From positions 1 through 35,623 of the forward strand of contig NZ_AKIW01000052.1 of assembly GCF_000282635.1 (NCBI RefSeq): 35,623 bases of DNA. Direction: 5' to 3'. How positions within the stretch are numbered: the stretch's first letter is position 1; the number at the start of each line of letters is the position of its first letter. Positions 8,147 to 15,974 of this stretch are shown piece by piece. The notes beneath the pieces were generated by a model. That model saw nothing but the letters and a program-made list of their open reading frames with translations, did not search any database and was not told the origin of the DNA. The DNA is from Variovorax sp. CF313 (GTDB taxonomy: Bacteria > Pseudomonadota > Gammaproteobacteria > Burkholderiales > Burkholderiaceae_C). The position numbers were made by a program, and so were the translations under genes.

Positions 8147-9957
8147 ACAGCGGCAACGAACGCACCGTCCGCATCGGCGGCGCCTCCGGCTTCTGGGGCG
8201 ACAGCAGCGTGGGCGCGCCGCAGCTCGTGGGCAGCGGGCAGGTCGACTACCTCGTGTTCGACTACCTTGCCGAACTCACCATGTCGATCCTCGCGGGCGC
8301 GCGGCTCAAGAAGCCCGAGCTGGGCTATGCCACGGACTTCGTCTCCGTCGCGATGAAGGCCGTGTTGAAGGACGTCGTGAAACAAGGCATCCGCGTGGTG
8401 AGCAACGCCGGCGGCGTGAACCCGCAGGGCTGCGCCGATGCGCTCGCGGCGCTGGCCGCCGAACAGGGCATCGCGCTGAAGATCGCTGTGGTGAGCGGCG
8501 ACGACGTGTCCCCGCTGCTGCCGCAGCTGCGCCAGTCGCAGCCGCCCGTGCGCGAGCTGCAGAGCGGCGCCGCCTTGCCCGAACGCGTGCTCACTGCCAA
8601 CGCCTATCTGGGCGCACGGCCGATCCAGGCCGCGCTCGATGCGGGCGCGCAGGTCGTCATCACCGGGCGTTGCGTCGACTCGGCCGTCACGCTCGGCGTG
8701 CTCATGCACGAATTCGATTGGCAGCCGGGCGACTTCGACCTGCTCGCGGCCGGCAGCCTCGCGGGCCACATCATCGAATGCGGCTGCCAGGCCACCGGCG
8801 GCCTGCACACCGACTGGGACACCGTGCCCGATTGGCCCAATATCGGCTACCCCATCGTCGAATGCAGCGCCGACGGCAGCTTCGTCGTCACCAAGCCCGC
8901 TGACACCGGCGGCAAGCTCACGCCCGCGGTGGTGGGTGAGCAGATGCTCTACGAGATCGGCGATCCCGCGGCTTACCTGCTGCCCGACGTGGTGGCCGAC
9001 TTCACGCAGGTGCGCATCGAGCAGGCCGGCGAACACCGCGTGCGCGTGCACGGCGCGCGCGGGCGTGCGCCGACCGCGAGCTACAAGGTCTGCGCCACTT
9101 ATGTCGACGGCTTCAAAGCCGCGGCGCAGCTCACCATCGTCGGCTTCGATGCGGTGGCCAAGGCCAGGCGCACGGGCGAGGTGATCCTCGCGCGCACGGG
9201 TGCGCTGTTCTCGCAGCAGGGATTCGGCCCCTACAGCGGCGCGCTGCTCGAAGTACTCGGCGCGGAGTCATGCTACGGCCCGCATGCGCAGGCCCTGCAG
9301 ACACGCGAAGCTGTGCTGCGGCTCGCGGTGACGCATTCGCGCAAGGAAGCCCTGGAACTGTTCGCGCGCGAGGTCGCGCCTGCCGGCACCTCGTGGGCGC
9401 CCGGCACCACAGGCGCGGGCGGCGGGCGCGCCTCGGTCTCCCCGTCGATCCGGCAGTACGCATTCCTGCTCGACAAGTCGCAGGTCGAGGCTCGCGTCGG
9501 CATCGACGGCGTGTGCATCGACCTGCCCCGCGCCACAGCGCCTGCGCCGCACGCCGGGTCCGTTTCACAGCCTGCCAGAGCCACGGAAACGCATGAAGCA
9601 CCCGTGCCCGCGGACGCCGTCGAAGTGACGCTGCTGCGCCTCGCATGGGCGCGCAGCGGCGACAAGGGCGACACCTCGAACGTCGGCGTCATCGCACGCC
9701 ACCCCGCCTTGCTGCCGCTGCTGCGCGAACAGCTCACCGAGGCGCGCGTGGCCGAATGGCTCGCACACCTCGTCAAGGGCCGCGTCACGCGCTACGAGGT
9801 GCCGGGCATCGATGCCTTCAACTTCGTCTGCGAACAGGCGCTGGGCGGCGGCGGCATGGCCTCGCTGCGCAACGACCCGCTCGGCAAGGGCATGGCTCAG
9901 ATCCTGCTCGCCATGCCGCTGCGCGTGAGCCCGGCACTGCTGGCACTGCTTCTCTAG
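8143..9957 (+). CDS. AtuA family protein (acyclic terpene utilisation, DUF1446)
   Basis: The 604-residue product starts at the ATG overlapping the hydratase stop. The N-terminal DUF1446 core opens with RIGGASGFWGDSS and contains YLAELTMSIL, VSNAGGVNPQGC, VITGRCVDSAV and ECGCQATGGLHTDWD. After a low-complexity linker (about residues 455-490), a C-terminal domain carries LAWARSGDKGDTSNVGVIARHP and ends near EQALGGGGMASLRNDPLGKG. Family members belong to citronellol/geraniol degradation clusters, but the biochemical step is not settled. The rest of an atu cluster (carboxylase subunits) is absent here, so the pathway is uncertain. Confidence 0.9.
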   Translation: MNSGNERTVRIGGASGFWGDSSVGAPQLVGSGQVDYLVFDYLAELTMSILAGARLKKPELGYATDFVSVAMKAVLKDVVKQGIRVVSNAGGVNPQGCADALAALAAEQGIALKIAVVSGDDVSPLLPQLRQSQPPVRELQSGAALPERVLTANAYLGARPIQAALDAGAQVVITGRCVDSAVTLGVLMHEFDWQPGDFDLLAAGSLAGHIIECGCQATGGLHTDWDTVPDWPNIGYPIVECSADGSFVVTKPADTGGKLTPAVVGEQMLYEIGDPAAYLLPDVVADFTQVRIEQAGEHRVRVHGARGRAPTASYKVCATYVDGFKAAAQLTIVGFDAVAKARRTGEVILARTGALFSQQGFGPYSGALLEVLGAESCYGPHAQALQTREAVLRLAVTHSRKEALELFAREVAPAGTSWAPGTTGAGGGRASVSPSIRQYAFLLDKSQVEARVGIDGVCIDLPRATAPAPHAGSVSQPARATETHEAPVPADAVEVTLLRLAWARSGDKGDTSNVGVIARHPALLPLLREQLTEARVAEWLAHLVKGRVTRYEVPGIDAFNFVCEQALGGGGMASLRNDPLGKGMAQILLAMPLRVSPALLALLL

Positions 9958-10042
9958 CACCATTCGGGACAACCGTGCGACAGCAGGGTTGAGGCCGGGC
10001 GCTTAGCCTTGCGCCTGTTCCAACTCTGCCATTGATCGCACG

Positions 10043-11146
10043 ATGTCCAACCTCTTCGACCCCATCCAGGCCGGCGACCTGAAGCTCGCCAACCGCATCG
10101 TCATGGCGCCGCTCACGCGCAACCGCTCGCCGAATGCGATCCCGCCCGACCTCGCCGCCACCTATTACGCCCAGCGCGCCAGCGCCGGCCTGCTCATCAC
10201 CGAAGCCACCGCCATCAGCCACCAGGGCCAGGGCTACGCCGACGTGCCCGGCCTCTACGGCACGGAACAGCTCGACGGCTGGAAGCGCGTGACCGACGCC
10301 GTGCACGCCAAGGGCGGCAAGATCGTGGTGCAGCTGTGGCACGTGGGCCGCGTCTCGCACAGCGAACTGCAACCCGGTGGCGGCAAGCCCGTCGCCCCCT
10401 CGGCCATCACCGCCAGGACCAAGACCGTGCTCATCAAGGACGGCGTGCCGACCTTCGTCGAGACCTCCGAACCGCGCGCGCTGGATGCGGGCGAGCTGCC
10501 CGGCATCGTGCACGCCTATGCGGTGGCTGCACGCAGCGCGGTCGAGACCGCCGGTTTCGACGGCGTGGAACTTCACGGTGCCAACGGCTACCTGCTCGAC
10601 CAGTTCCTGAAGGACGGCAGCAACAAGCGCACCGACGACTACGGCGGCAGCATCGAGAACCGCGCCCGCCTGCTGCTCGAATCCGCGCGCGCCGTGGTCG
10701 ACGCCGTCGGCGGCGGCAAGACCGGCATCCGCCTGTCGCCCGTGACGCCTGCCAACGACGCGCACGACAGCAACCCGCAGCCGCTGTTCACCTACGTGGT
10801 GAAGCAGCTCGCCGCGCTCGACCTGGCCTACATCCACATCATCGAAGGCGCCACCGGCGGCCCGCGCGAAATCGAAGACCGCCCCTTCGACTACGAGGCC
10901 CTCAAGGCCGCGTACCGCCGAGCCGGCGGCAAGGGCGCGTGGATGGTCAACAACGGCTATGACCGACCACTGGCCGAGGAAGCGCTGAAGGAAGGCGATG
11001 ACCTCGTGGCCTTCGGCAAGCCCTTCATCTCGAACCCCGACCTCGTGCGCCGCCTGCGCGAAAACGCGCCGCTCAACGAGCTCGACAAGGCCACCATGTA
11101 CGGCGGCGGCGCGAAGGGCTACACGGACTATCCGGCACTGGCCTGA
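10043..11146 (+). CDS. Old Yellow Enzyme, alkene reductase (NemA-like)
   Basis: This 367-residue FMN-dependent TIM barrel reduces activated C=C bonds (enones, maleimides) or nitro compounds with NAD(P)H. Motifs include the N-terminal ANRIVMAPLTRNRSP, YYAQRASAGLLITEAT, the substrate-binding HGANGYLLDQFL (the His and Asn of the usual His/Asn pair are both present), and the C-terminal FGKPFISNPDLV. Its length is normal. It lies 85 bp downstream of the AtuA-family gene with no visible terminator between, so cotranscription is possible. Confidence 0.95.
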   Translation: MSNLFDPIQAGDLKLANRIVMAPLTRNRSPNAIPPDLAATYYAQRASAGLLITEATAISHQGQGYADVPGLYGTEQLDGWKRVTDAVHAKGGKIVVQLWHVGRVSHSELQPGGGKPVAPSAITARTKTVLIKDGVPTFVETSEPRALDAGELPGIVHAYAVAARSAVETAGFDGVELHGANGYLLDQFLKDGSNKRTDDYGGSIENRARLLLESARAVVDAVGGGKTGIRLSPVTPANDAHDSNPQPLFTYVVKQLAALDLAYIHIIEGATGGPREIEDRPFDYEALKAAYRRAGGKGAWMVNNGYDRPLAEEALKEGDDLVAFGKPFISNPDLVRRLRENAPLNELDKATMYGGGAKGYTDYPALA

Positions 11147-11226
11147 GCCACGCCGTGGTACGGGGCCATGGCAAGATGCGGCGGACCCATCCATCCGCCG
11201 TCATCCGCCGACAGGAGAGAAATGCC

Positions 11227-11712
11227 ATGGCCCTCATTGCGCAACGACTGGCCTCGCTCGGCCTCGTGCTGCCGCCGCCTGCGATCCCGCCGGCCGGCGT
11301 CATCCTCCCCTTCCAGTTCGTGCGCGTCGTCGGCCGCCGCGCGTTGATCTCCGGCCACGGTCCGCTCAACGCCGACGGCACCATCGCCGCGCCGCTCGGC
11401 AAGCTGGGCCGCGAACTGAACGTCGAGCAGGGCTGCGCAGCCGCGCGCCTTACGGCACTCGCGATGCTCGGCAGCCTGCAGCGCGCCCTCGGCGACCTCG
11501 ACCGCATTACCGCATGGACACGCGTGTTCGGCATGGTCGCGAGCGCACCCGGCTTCGACAGGCAGCCCGCCGTCATCAACGGCTTCTCCGACCTGATCCT
11601 CGAATTGTTCGGCCCCGACATCGGCGCGCATGCCCGCAGTGCGGTGGGCATGGCGGAGCTGCCGTTCAACATCCCGGTCGAGATCGAGGGCGAGGTGGAA
11701 ATCGGCGCATGA
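11227..11712 (+). CDS. RidA-like (YjgF/YER057c/UK114) family protein
   Basis: The product is 161 residues, longer than canonical RidA (about 128), with an N-terminal extension typical of the YjgF-like-1 subgroup. It has the conserved SGHGPLNADG, the central VFGMVASAPGFDRQPAVINGF, and the C-terminal HARSAVGMAELPFNIPVEIE. The Arg of that last motif is in the position used by RidA to bind the carboxylate of imine/enamine substrates. The role is probably deamination of reactive enamines or a related reaction. The ATG at 11227 follows AGGAGAG at good spacing. It is 80 bp after the Old Yellow Enzyme gene. Confidence 0.85.
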   Translation: MALIAQRLASLGLVLPPPAIPPAGVILPFQFVRVVGRRALISGHGPLNADGTIAAPLGKLGRELNVEQGCAAARLTALAMLGSLQRALGDLDRITAWTRVFGMVASAPGFDRQPAVINGFSDLILELFGPDIGAHARSAVGMAELPFNIPVEIEGEVEIGA

Positions 11713-11796
11713 GCCCCGTCGACGAAGGCTTTCTGGTCGACGTGATCGCCGCACAGCCCGCGTGTTCCTGCGCAAGCCTTTGAATTGATCCGTCCG

Positions 11797-12546
11797 ATGC
11801 AACTCGACCGCATTCACCACGCCGCCATCATCTGCGCCGACTACGTGGTGTCGAAGCACTTCTACACCGAGGTGCTCGGCCTGCGCGTGGTCGCCGAAAA
11901 CCATCGCGCCGCGCGCGACTCGTACAAGCTCGACCTCGCCCTGCCCGACGGCTCGCAGATCGAACTCTTTTCCTTTCCCGGTGCGCCCGCGCGCCCCACG
12001 CGGCCCGAAGCGCAAGGGCTGCGCCACCTGTCGTTCGAAGTGCACGACGTGCAGGCCGCCGCCGATGAACTCGCATCGCAAGGCATCGCGGTCGAGCCGC
12101 TGCGCATCGACGAATACACGGGCCGCCGCTTCACCTTCTTCGCCGATCCCGACGGTCTTCCGCTCGAACTCTACGAGGCCGCGCCGGCCGAGAACCTCGA
12201 GGCGCTGCTGTTCGAACTCGAAGGCGCACTGCATCTTCGCGAGGTGCGCGCGAGCGCCGCGAAACTCGAAGAACTGCTCGACGACGACTTCCACGAACTT
12301 GGCGTCTCCGGCACGGTCTGGACGCGGGATGCCATCATCGATGCGCTGCGTGGCGAGGCCTTTTCGGCACGCACGATGTCGGACTTTCGCGTGCTGCGCA
12401 TGGCGCCCGACGTGGCACTGGTCACCTACCGCGCGCACCGCCAAGCCATTGCGCAGCGACCTGCAGCGGACTCGCTGCGCAGCTCTCTGTGGAAGCGCCG
12501 GCATGGCCGCTGGCGCATGGCGTTCCACCAGGGCACGCCGCTCTAG
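11797..12546 (+). CDS. VOC (glyoxalase-like) protein fused to a DUF4440/SnoaL-like domain
   Basis: The 249-residue protein has two domains. Residues 1-128 form a VOC domain close to YaeR/GloA2, with all four metal-ligand positions filled: His in RIHHAAI, Glu in QIELFSFP, His in LRHLSFEV and Glu in LPLELYEA. Residues 135-249 form a DUF4440-type (NTF2-like) domain: HLREVRASAAKLEELLDDDFHELG, then WTRDAIIDAL and a C-terminal SSLWKRRHGRWRMAFHQGT. Stand-alone YaeR is about 129 residues, so this is a fusion. Reaction unknown. The ATG at 11797 is preferred over an in-frame TTG at 11785. It converges with the histidine kinase gene with a 12-bp gap. Confidence 0.85.
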   Translation: MQLDRIHHAAIICADYVVSKHFYTEVLGLRVVAENHRAARDSYKLDLALPDGSQIELFSFPGAPARPTRPEAQGLRHLSFEVHDVQAAADELASQGIAVEPLRIDEYTGRRFTFFADPDGLPLELYEAAPAENLEALLFELEGALHLREVRASAAKLEELLDDDFHELGVSGTVWTRDAIIDALRGEAFSARTMSDFRVLRMAPDVALVTYRAHRQAIAQRPAADSLRSSLWKRRHGRWRMAFHQGTPL

Positions 12547-12558
12547 CTTGCCGGCGCT

Positions 12559-13953
12559 TCAGCCCGCTTCGCCGAATGCCACGCTGACGCGCAAGCCAGT
12601 GGGCTCCGCCGCTTCGAGCCTCAGCTCGGCGCCCAGCAGCTCGGCATAGCGCGCCACGATCGACAGCCCCAGTCCCGAGCCCTGCCCCAGCTTCTCGCCG
12701 GCCGGACCCTGCGCCCAGCGCTGCATCAGGTCGCGCTGCGCCTCCAGCGGAATGCCCGGCCCGTCGTCGATCACACTCAGCGTGTGGCCCGCGAGCTCGA
12801 CCGTGATGGTGCGCCCGCCATAGCGCAGCGCGTTGTCGATCAGGTTGTCGAGAATGCCTTCGACCAGCGCCTCGTTGGCTTGCACGACCACGCCGTCGTC
12901 GAGGCCCCGCGCGCCCAGGTCGACACCGCGCGCGTCGGCGCGTGCAAGGTGCCGCAGCACCGTCTGCTCGGCCAGCACGTCGAGCCGCACTGGCACGCGC
13001 TTGAGCTCGGTACGCGCCTCCTCGGCCAGCGCCAGCGCCAGCAGCTGATCGATCAGGTGGCTGGCGCGCGCCTGCCGTTCCGAGACGCGCTCCAGCTGCT
13101 CGCGCCACACATTGGTGTCGTGCTGCGCCAGCCCGTACTCGGCCAGCGCGCGGATGCCCGCCAGCGGCGTGCGCAGTTCGTGCGCCACGTTGCCCACGAA
13201 CTCGCGCTGCGCCTGCACGCTGTGGCCGAGCCGCTCGAACAGCGAATTGACCGCGTTGCCCAGGCGCTGGATCTCGCGCGAGGTCTGCGCCACCGCCACC
13301 GGCGACAGGTCGCGCACGTCGCGCCGGTCGAGCGCGCGCTGCAGGTCGCCGAGCGGCCGCAGGTCGCTACGGATGCCGTACCAGAGCCAGATGGCCAGCA
13401 GGATGAGCAGCACGATCTGCGGCGCCAGCGCGTAGCCAAGCAACTGCCGCACCAGTGCAGTCCGGCTCAGCGTGGTCTGCGCGATCACCACGCGGTACGG
13501 CATGCTGATGTCGGGCTCGGCGTCGTGCTCGAGCACCACGGCGCGCAGCACGCTGCCCTCGTAGTCGATGTCGGCGAAGCGGTAGCGCGCCCCGTCCGCC
13601 GGCAACGGCGCCTGCAGGCCCGGCTGCCCGGAGATCAGCGTGCCGTCGAGCCGCTGGACCGCGAAGTACACCTTGTCGACCTGGTCGAAGAGCACGGTGG
13701 CCACCTCGCGCGGCGTCAGCAGCAGCTCGATGCCGCGTTCGCCCGCCTGCACGTTGGCCGACAGCGCATAGGCGTCGTCGAGCATGCCGCGGTCGAAGGC
13801 CTGCTCGGAAAAATAGTTGGCGATGACCAGCGCGATGACCGCACCGACCATCCACGTGAGCGCCAGCGGCACCAGCACGTTACGCAGCACGCGCCGCGTG
13901 AGCGATGGCGCACGAACGGCCGCGGGCTGCGGTTCTGTCGTCTGCTCGGTCAC
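12559..13953 (-). CDS. Sensor histidine kinase, TctE/QseC-like
   Basis: The 464-residue inner-membrane kinase has TM1 at about 25-47, a periplasmic domain at about 48-168 (TctE-type N-terminal sensor, with SEQAFDRGMLDDAYALSANV) and TM2 at about 171-193. A HAMP-like linker at about 195-245 follows. The phospho-acceptor is His258 in NVAHELRTPLAG, then come the N box DNLIDNALRYGG, the G1 box IDDGPGIP and the G2 box GQGSGLGLSIV. Autophosphorylation and transfer to the neighbouring regulator are expected. The ATG lies 7 bp after the stop of that regulator (same strand). No tricarboxylate transporter genes are nearby, so the signal is unknown. Confidence 0.93.
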   Translation of the reverse strand: MTEQTTEPQPAAVRAPSLTRRVLRNVLVPLALTWMVGAVIALVIANYFSEQAFDRGMLDDAYALSANVQAGERGIELLLTPREVATVLFDQVDKVYFAVQRLDGTLISGQPGLQAPLPADGARYRFADIDYEGSVLRAVVLEHDAEPDISMPYRVVIAQTTLSRTALVRQLLGYALAPQIVLLILLAIWLWYGIRSDLRPLGDLQRALDRRDVRDLSPVAVAQTSREIQRLGNAVNSLFERLGHSVQAQREFVGNVAHELRTPLAGIRALAEYGLAQHDTNVWREQLERVSERQARASHLIDQLLALALAEEARTELKRVPVRLDVLAEQTVLRHLARADARGVDLGARGLDDGVVVQANEALVEGILDNLIDNALRYGGRTITVELAGHTLSVIDDGPGIPLEAQRDLMQRWAQGPAGEKLGQGSGLGLSIVARYAELLGAELRLEAAEPTGLRVSVAFGEAG

Positions 13954-13960
13954 GCTCGGA

Positions 13961-14650
13961 TCACACCTCGGCTTCGAGCAGGTAGCCGATGCCGCGCAGC
14001 GTGCGGATGCTCGCGCCCGAGCCCTGCAGCTTCTTGCGCAGGCGCGAGATGAAGGCCTCGAGCGCGTTGTCGCCCAGCGATTCGTCGAAGCTCGAGAGCT
14101 TGTCGGACAGCGCCCGCTTGCTCACGGTGCGGCCCGGCGGACTCATGAGTTCCCACAGCACCTCGAACTCGCGTGCCGGCAGGTCGAGCGGACCGCTCGC
14201 GGTCGAGAAGCGGCGTGCCTTGCGGTCGAGCTTCAGCTGGCCCAGCAGCACGAGGTCTTCGGTACCCTTCGCGCGGCGCACCAGCGCACGCAGGCGCGCT
14301 TCGACCTCGGCCAGGTCGAAGGGCTTGCCGAGGTAGTCGTCGGCACCCGCGTCGAGACCCGCGATGCGTTCTTCGGTACGCCCGCGCGCCGTGAGCACCA
14401 GCACCGGCGTGCGGTCGCCCCGCGCGCGCGCCTGCCGCAGCGCGTTGAGGCCGCTCGCGAGACCGCTGGTCGGGCTTGCGGTGGCCGGCAGGTTGAGGTC
14501 GAGCAGCACGGCATCGAAGGGCTGCACACGCCACAGGTGGTCGGCGTCCTCGACGTTGGTCGAAACGTCGACGCGATGGCCGGCATCCGCGAGGCTGCGC
14601 ACCATCACGTCGCGCAAAACGGCGTCGTCTTCGACAAGCAGAATTCGCAT
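13961..14650 (-). CDS. OmpR-family response regulator, TctD-like
   Basis: The 229-residue regulator has a receiver domain (1-120) with the acidic pair EDD at 8-10, phospho-acceptor Asp51, Thr in LVLTARG and Lys in LGKPFD, followed by a winged-helix domain (about 130-225) ending TLRGIGYLLE. The beta3-alpha3 loop after Asp51 is longer than usual (LPATASPTSGLASG instead of about LPxxxG). The ATG at 14650 gives the standard MRILLVEDD start; the longer frame upstream was rejected. It is divergent from the lipid-type operon starting at 14789, so that operon is a natural regulatory target, but no operator was identified in the 138-bp gap. Confidence 0.92.
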   Translation of the reverse strand: MRILLVEDDAVLRDVMVRSLADAGHRVDVSTNVEDADHLWRVQPFDAVLLDLNLPATASPTSGLASGLNALRQARARGDRTPVLVLTARGRTEERIAGLDAGADDYLGKPFDLAEVEARLRALVRRAKGTEDLVLLGQLKLDRKARRFSTASGPLDLPAREFEVLWELMSPPGRTVSKRALSDKLSSFDESLGDNALEAFISRLRKKLQGSGASIRTLRGIGYLLEAEV

Positions 14651-14788
14651 GGTGTTTGAATGGTTGGGGGGTAATCTGCCTCGCGAACGACGGGTCAGCG
14701 GCCGGTCAGTCGCTCCAAGCGATAAACGCCGCATGAGCATACGACAGCACGATGAAACACGGGCCATTTTCATGGCTGGCACCACACG

Positions 14789-15649
14789 ATGAGTGCGCGT
14801 GAACCCTCCGATCTGTTGAGCCTTGTGCCTCCGCAAGTGCAGCGCACCGCCGTGGTCCTGCTGCATGGTTTATGCAGCACGCCTGACGAGCTGCTGACCG
14901 TGCAGTCCGCACTGCGCAGCCGCGGCTACCCGGTGCACCCGCTGTCGATCGAGGGTTATTCGTTCGATGCCGCTGCGCCGCTGCAGCGCGCCGCGCCGTA
15001 CGAACGCTGGCTCGACGCCATCCAGGCCCATGTGAAGGCGCTGCGCACGCAGCACGACCGCGTGATGCTGGTCGGCATTTCCGCCGGCGCCTCGCTCGCG
15101 CTCGGCGCGGCCATCCGCTGCGGCAGCGACGTCGATGCGCTGGTGCTCATGTCGACCACGCTGCGCTTCGACGGCTGGGCCATCCCGCGCACGCAATTCC
15201 TGCTGCCGCTGGCCTTCTACACGCCGCTCGGCCGGTTCTGGCAATACCGCGAGCGCCCGCCCTACGGCGTGAAGAACGAGCGCGTGCGCGCCTGGATCGA
15301 GCGCGAGCTGCGCCATCGCAAGGTTTCGCGCGCCGGAAGTTCCGTCATCGGCGTGGGACATCTGCGCGAGCACGACCGGCTCATACGCCACGTGCGACGC
15401 AACCTCAACGGCGTGCAATGCGGCAACGTGCTCGCGCTGCATGCCCAGCAGGACGAGGTGGCCAGCGTGGCCAACCTCGACATCCTCGCGCGCGGCCTGC
15501 GCTGCCGCGACTTCCGCACCGTCGTGGTCGCCAACAGCTACCACATGATCACGATAGACAACGACCGCCAGCAGGTGGTACGCGAAACGGTATCGTTCGC
15601 CGATGCCGTGGCGCATGGCACGACGCCAGAGCATCCGCTGTACGCCTGA
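14789..15649 (+). CDS. Alpha/beta hydrolase (esterase/thioesterase-like)
   Basis: This 286-residue serine hydrolase resembles carboxylesterase Est30 and the serine-aminopeptidase-fold lipases. The oxyanion segment is LLHGLCSTPDE, the nucleophile is Ser98 in GISAGAS, the likely acid is Asp in HAQQDEV and the likely base is His in NSYHMITID. No signal peptide is visible, so it is cytoplasmic. It is the first gene of an apparent operon with an acyl carrier protein, a ketosynthase and a hydroxylase. In that context a thioesterase releasing an acyl chain from the carrier protein is a reasonable inference, not shown by the sequence. Divergent from the two-component system. Confidence 0.85.
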   Translation: MSAREPSDLLSLVPPQVQRTAVVLLHGLCSTPDELLTVQSALRSRGYPVHPLSIEGYSFDAAAPLQRAAPYERWLDAIQAHVKALRTQHDRVMLVGISAGASLALGAAIRCGSDVDALVLMSTTLRFDGWAIPRTQFLLPLAFYTPLGRFWQYRERPPYGVKNERVRAWIERELRHRKVSRAGSSVIGVGHLREHDRLIRHVRRNLNGVQCGNVLALHAQQDEVASVANLDILARGLRCRDFRTVVVANSYHMITIDNDRQQVVRETVSFADAVAHGTTPEHPLYA

Positions 15650-15683
15650 CCTCGTTCGACACGCCTGAAAGGAAAGCATCTCC

Positions 15684-15974
15684 ATGTCTTCTTCCGCCTC
15701 CCCCACCTTCAACAGCATCGCGGCGATCCTCGAGACCGACTTCCGCATCGAGCGCTCGGCCATCTCGCCGGCCACCGCGCTGTCGGACCTCGGCCTCGAC
15801 TCGCTCGCGCTGATGGAGTTCGTCTTCGCCGTCGAGGACGCCTTCCACCTGCGCATTCCCGAAGACCGCCTCGACCCGCGCGAAACCGGCATCACGCTGG
15901 AACGCCTGTGCGACGTGATCGACGCCGAGAGCGCCCCCGTGGCCGCCGTCCAGCCCGCCGAAGCGGCCGCATGA
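15684..15974 (+). CDS. Acyl carrier protein
   Basis: The product is 96 residues. It has the 4'-phosphopantetheine attachment motif DLGLDSLALMEFVF with the modified Ser at residue 40, an amphipathic helix before it and an acidic helix II after it. The C-terminal tail of about 15 residues is Ala/Val/Pro-rich. It is clearly not the housekeeping AcpP sequence. It should carry acyl or ketoacyl chains for the ketosynthase encoded immediately downstream, whose ATG overlaps its stop (ATGA). Ribosome binding site GAAAGGAAAG precedes the ATG. No phosphopantetheinyl transferase gene is nearby, so a housekeeping one must act on it. Confidence 0.93.
   Translation: MSSSASPTFNSIAAILETDFRIERSAISPATALSDLGLDSLALMEFVFAVEDAFHLRIPEDRLDPRETGITLERLCDVIDAESAPVAAVQPAEAAA

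Noticed and set aside
11709..11783. 24-codon ORF starting in the RidA-like stop codon (ATGA) and ending just before the VOC-fusion gene
   Set aside because: Too short, no recognisable motif and no independent ribosome binding site; it may be only spacer.
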